NCBI GenBank assembly: GCA_016297535.1
Contig: JAEDGL010000113.1
Span: 1 to 7,882, forward strand
DNA length: 7,882 nt
Origin: Clostridia bacterium
GTDB taxonomy: Bacteria; Bacillota; Clostridia; Christensenellales; Aristaeellaceae
Direction of reading: 5' to 3'
The notes below the pieces were generated by a model. It was not told the origin of the DNA. It was given only the letters and a program-made list of their open reading frames with translations, and ran no database searches. Made by a program: the position numbers and the translations under genes. This document shows, piece after piece, positions 6,410 through 7,882 of the stretch. Within the stretch, counting starts at the first letter, position 1; every line of letters starts with the position of its first letter.

Positions 6410-6426
6410 GGCAATCAATCATTGCC
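6410..6426. promoter_or_regulatory. Operator-like inverted repeat GGCAAT-N5-ATTGCC
   Basis: A perfect 6-bp inverted repeat with a 5-bp centre (CAATC), 17 bp in all, lies between the two divergent promoters. It is 13 bp upstream of the rimO -35 and 48 bp upstream of the murB -35. Size and symmetry are those of a binding site for a dimeric regulator. It has no following T run, so it is not a terminator. No specific regulator is recognised. Confidence 0.4.
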
Positions 6427-6437
6427 AGCGCTTCTTT
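6427..6437. repeat. Copy 2 of the 11-bp repeat (AGCGCTTCTTT), beside the rimO -35
   Basis: Second copy of the sequence at 6368-6378. It directly abuts the right arm of the inverted repeat at 6410-6426 and ends 2 bp before the rimO -35 box. The core AGCGCT is itself a palindrome, so a dimeric protein could read it in either direction from both promoters. Confidence 0.4.
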
Positions 6438-6439
6438 CC

Positions 6440-6467
6440 TTGCTTTTGCATGAATTTGTGATACAAT
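6440..6467 (+). promoter_or_regulatory. Promoter of rimO with extended -10
   Basis: TTGCTT at 6440-6445, a 16-bp spacer and TACAAT at 6462-6467, preceded by TGA, which gives an extended -10 (TG-N-TACAAT). Transcription would start near 6474, leaving a leader of about 64 nt before the ATG at 6538. That leader holds one small possible hairpin, TTGCG-N7-CGCAA (6500-6516), just before the ribosome binding site GGGAGGA (6524-6530). Confidence 0.65.
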
Positions 6468-6537
6468 AAATCATGGTGTGATGGGCATATCTGTTCCCCT
6501 TGCGCCAAGCCCGCAAATCAATGGGAGGAATGAAGCA

Positions 6538-7860
6538 ATGACGGTTGGCGTCATTTCCCTCGGGTGCTGCAAAAACACGGTGGATACCGAGCTGATGCTT
6601 GGCATTCTGAAAAACGCCGGCTACCAGATCACCGCCAGCGAGCAGGAGGCGGACATCCTGATTGTAAACACCTGCGGCTTTATCGACCCCGCCAAGCAGG
6701 AAAGCATCGACACCCTTTTTTCCATGGCGCGCTACAAGGAGACGGGCCGCTGCAAGCTGCTTGTGGCCACCGGCTGCCTGGTGCAGCGCTACGAGCAGGC
6801 GCTGCGCGAGGAAATGCCCGAGGTGGATCTGTTTTTGGGCGTCAGCCAGTACGAACGGCTGCCCCAGGCCATTGAAGAGGCGCTTGCAGGCAAGCGCCTG
6901 AGCCTTTGCACGCCCAAGGGCGGCATTCTGCAGGGCGAGCGCGTGCTGACCACCGCCCCCTGGACGGCCTACATCCGCATTGCGGACGGCTGCGACAACT
7001 GCTGCGCCTACTGCGCCATCCCCCTCATCCGGGGAGGCTTCCGCAGCCGCGATATCGAGGATGTATTGGAAGAAATCCGCACGCTGGCGGCGCAGGGCGT
7101 GCGCGAGCATGTGCTGGTGGCGCAGGATACCAGCCGCTTTGGCATCGACCGGGTGGGCCACAGCCAGCTGCCGGAGCTGATGACCCGCGCGGCGGATATT
7201 CCCGGCGTGGAGTGGCTGCGCGTGCTCTACACCTATCCGGACGAGGTGGATCAGACCCTGCTGGACGCCATGGCCTCCCGTCCCAACATCTGCAAATACC
7301 TGGATCTGCCCCTGCAGCACGCCGACCCGGAGCTGCTTGTGCGCATGAACCGCCGGGGCGATATCCACGCCACCCGGGCGCTGCTCAAAAAGGCGCGCGA
7401 CATGGGCTTTGTGCTGCGCACCACCTTCATTACGGGCTTTCCGGGCGAAACGGAGGAGCAGTTTGAGCGCCTGATGGCGTTTGTTGAGGATATCGGGTTT
7501 GACCGTCTGGGCGCGTTCACCTTCTCCCCCGAGGAAAACACCCCCGCCGCCGCCATGCCCGGCCAGATTGACGAGGACGTCAAGCAGGCCCGGCTGGACC
7601 GCCTGATGCGCGCGCAGCAGCGCATTTCCCTCCAGCGCAACCGCCTGCGCCTTGGCACGGTGGAAAAGGTGCTGGTGGAAAGCATCCGCACGAATGAGCA
7701 AAGCGGCCTGTCCTGCGGCGTTGGCCGCAGCGCGCAGGAGGCGCCCGATTCCGACGGAGAGATTCTCGTAACCGGCGCGGATGAAAACGACATCGGCACG
7801 TTCATCAGCGTTCGCATCACCGGCGCGGACGTTTACGACCTGACAGGAGTGAAATTATGA
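6538..7860 (+). CDS. rimO: Ribosomal protein S12 methylthiotransferase RimO
   Basis: 440 aa, the normal family length. RimO is a radical-SAM enzyme with two 4Fe-4S clusters that adds a methylthio group to a conserved aspartate of ribosomal protein S12. The N-terminal UPF0004 domain carries the three ligands of the auxiliary cluster: C10 (SLGCCKN), C46 (NTCGFI) and C80 (TGCL). The radical-SAM motif is GCDNCCAYC with C152, C156 and C159, followed by AIPLIRGGFRSR (160-171). LDLPLQHADPE (255-265) and TTFITGFPGETEEQF (295-309) are typical, and a TRAM domain fills about 375-440. SLGC-x-KN and AIPxIRG separate it from MiaB. The ATG at 6538 follows GGGAGGA closely; a GTG at 6478 in frame lacks a site and would be almost leaderless. 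Extra cysteines C11 and C155 lie next to cluster ligands. The stop overlaps the next start (ATGA, 7857-7860). Confidence 0.96.
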   Translation: MTVGVISLGCCKNTVDTELMLGILKNAGYQITASEQEADILIVNTCGFIDPAKQESIDTLFSMARYKETGRCKLLVATGCLVQRYEQALREEMPEVDLFLGVSQYERLPQAIEEALAGKRLSLCTPKGGILQGERVLTTAPWTAYIRIADGCDNCCAYCAIPLIRGGFRSRDIEDVLEEIRTLAAQGVREHVLVAQDTSRFGIDRVGHSQLPELMTRAADIPGVEWLRVLYTYPDEVDQTLLDAMASRPNICKYLDLPLQHADPELLVRMNRRGDIHATRALLKKARDMGFVLRTTFITGFPGETEEQFERLMAFVEDIGFDRLGAFTFSPEENTPAAAMPGQIDEDVKQARLDRLMRAQQRISLQRNRLRLGTVEKVLVESIRTNEQSGLSCGVGRSAQEAPDSDGEILVTGADENDIGTFISVRITGADVYDLTGVKL

Positions 7861-7882
7861 ACTGGCCCAACCGGCTTTCCCT
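7857..7882 (+). CDS. pgsA: Start of a probable phosphatidylglycerophosphate synthase (partial)
   Basis: Only eight full codons are visible: MNWPNRLS, with the next codon starting CT (Leu). This resembles the usual PgsA N-terminus MNLPNKLTLLR, and pgsA commonly follows rimO in Firmicutes, often with cinA and recA after it. The ATG overlaps the rimO stop by 4 bp and has AGGAG 7 nt upstream at 7845-7849, so it is a real start in a rimO operon. The product would make phosphatidylglycerophosphate from CDP-diacylglycerol and glycerol-3-phosphate in the membrane. The call rests on a very short stretch plus context. Confidence 0.65.

Noticed and set aside
6415..7701. Minus-strand open frame of 428 codons opposite rimO
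   Set aside because: Antisense shadow of rimO with His/Ala/Gln-rich composition and no motif; it also runs through the divergent promoter region.
1..7882. Search for CRISPR arrays, insertion sequences, tRNAs and attachment sites
   Set aside because: No regularly spaced repeats, terminal inverted repeats with transposase, cloverleaf sequences or phage genes were seen. The coding strand is continuous with intact housekeeping genes.

Overview
The window looks like chromosomal DNA from a low-profile, GC-rich member of the Clostridia (Bacillota), possibly a Christensenellales- or Oscillospirales-type gut anaerobe. This is an inference. It rests on a MurB lacking the extra type I loop, a RapZ/YvcJ next to murB, the divergent rimO-pgsA pair, strong AGGAGG-type ribosome binding sites, consensus sigma-A promoters, and GC-rich third codon positions. 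The exact taxon cannot be read from the sequence. No mobile element, tRNA or CRISPR array is visible.

Layout. Six genes on the minus strand, murB - rapZ - secreted metallo-beta-lactamase-fold protein - glycosyltransferase - sugar-nucleotide 2-epimerase - N-acetyl sugar amidotransferase, run from 6295 down to 179. They have gaps of 40, 3 and 16 bp and then two 4-bp stop/start overlaps. They probably form one operon driven by a consensus promoter at 6332-6361. From the same intergenic region (6296-6537) rimO is read on the plus strand from its own extended -10 promoter. It is followed, with an ATGA overlap, by the first codons of a gene that looks like pgsA, cut off by the right edge. The left edge (1-178) is AT-rich. 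It carries on the minus strand a perfect TTGACA-17-TATTAT promoter followed by a leader with the CTTGAAAAC element typical of Gram-positive ribosomal RNA operons, so an rRNA (or tRNA) operon probably begins just outside the window.

How the genes work together. MurB completes UDP-MurNAc synthesis from UDP-GlcNAc enolpyruvate. RapZ is a P-loop protein whose Gram-negative homologue senses glucosamine-6-phosphate. The three distal genes look like a surface-glycan module: an epimerase that resembles the WbpI/FnlC branch, a WbpG/PseA-type amidotransferase that would turn an acetamido group into an acetamidino group, and a GT-B glycosyltransferase. The module is incomplete here: there is no HisH/HisF-type ammonia supplier, dehydrogenase, aminotransferase, flippase or polymerase. 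The most unusual points are (i) the fusion of this module to the murB-rapZ housekeeping operon where yvcK and whiA would normally be expected, (ii) the secreted stand-alone ComEC-like hydrolase between them, and (iii) the operator-like repeats in the shared murB/rimO promoter region. Nothing here is plainly a new defence or mobile system.
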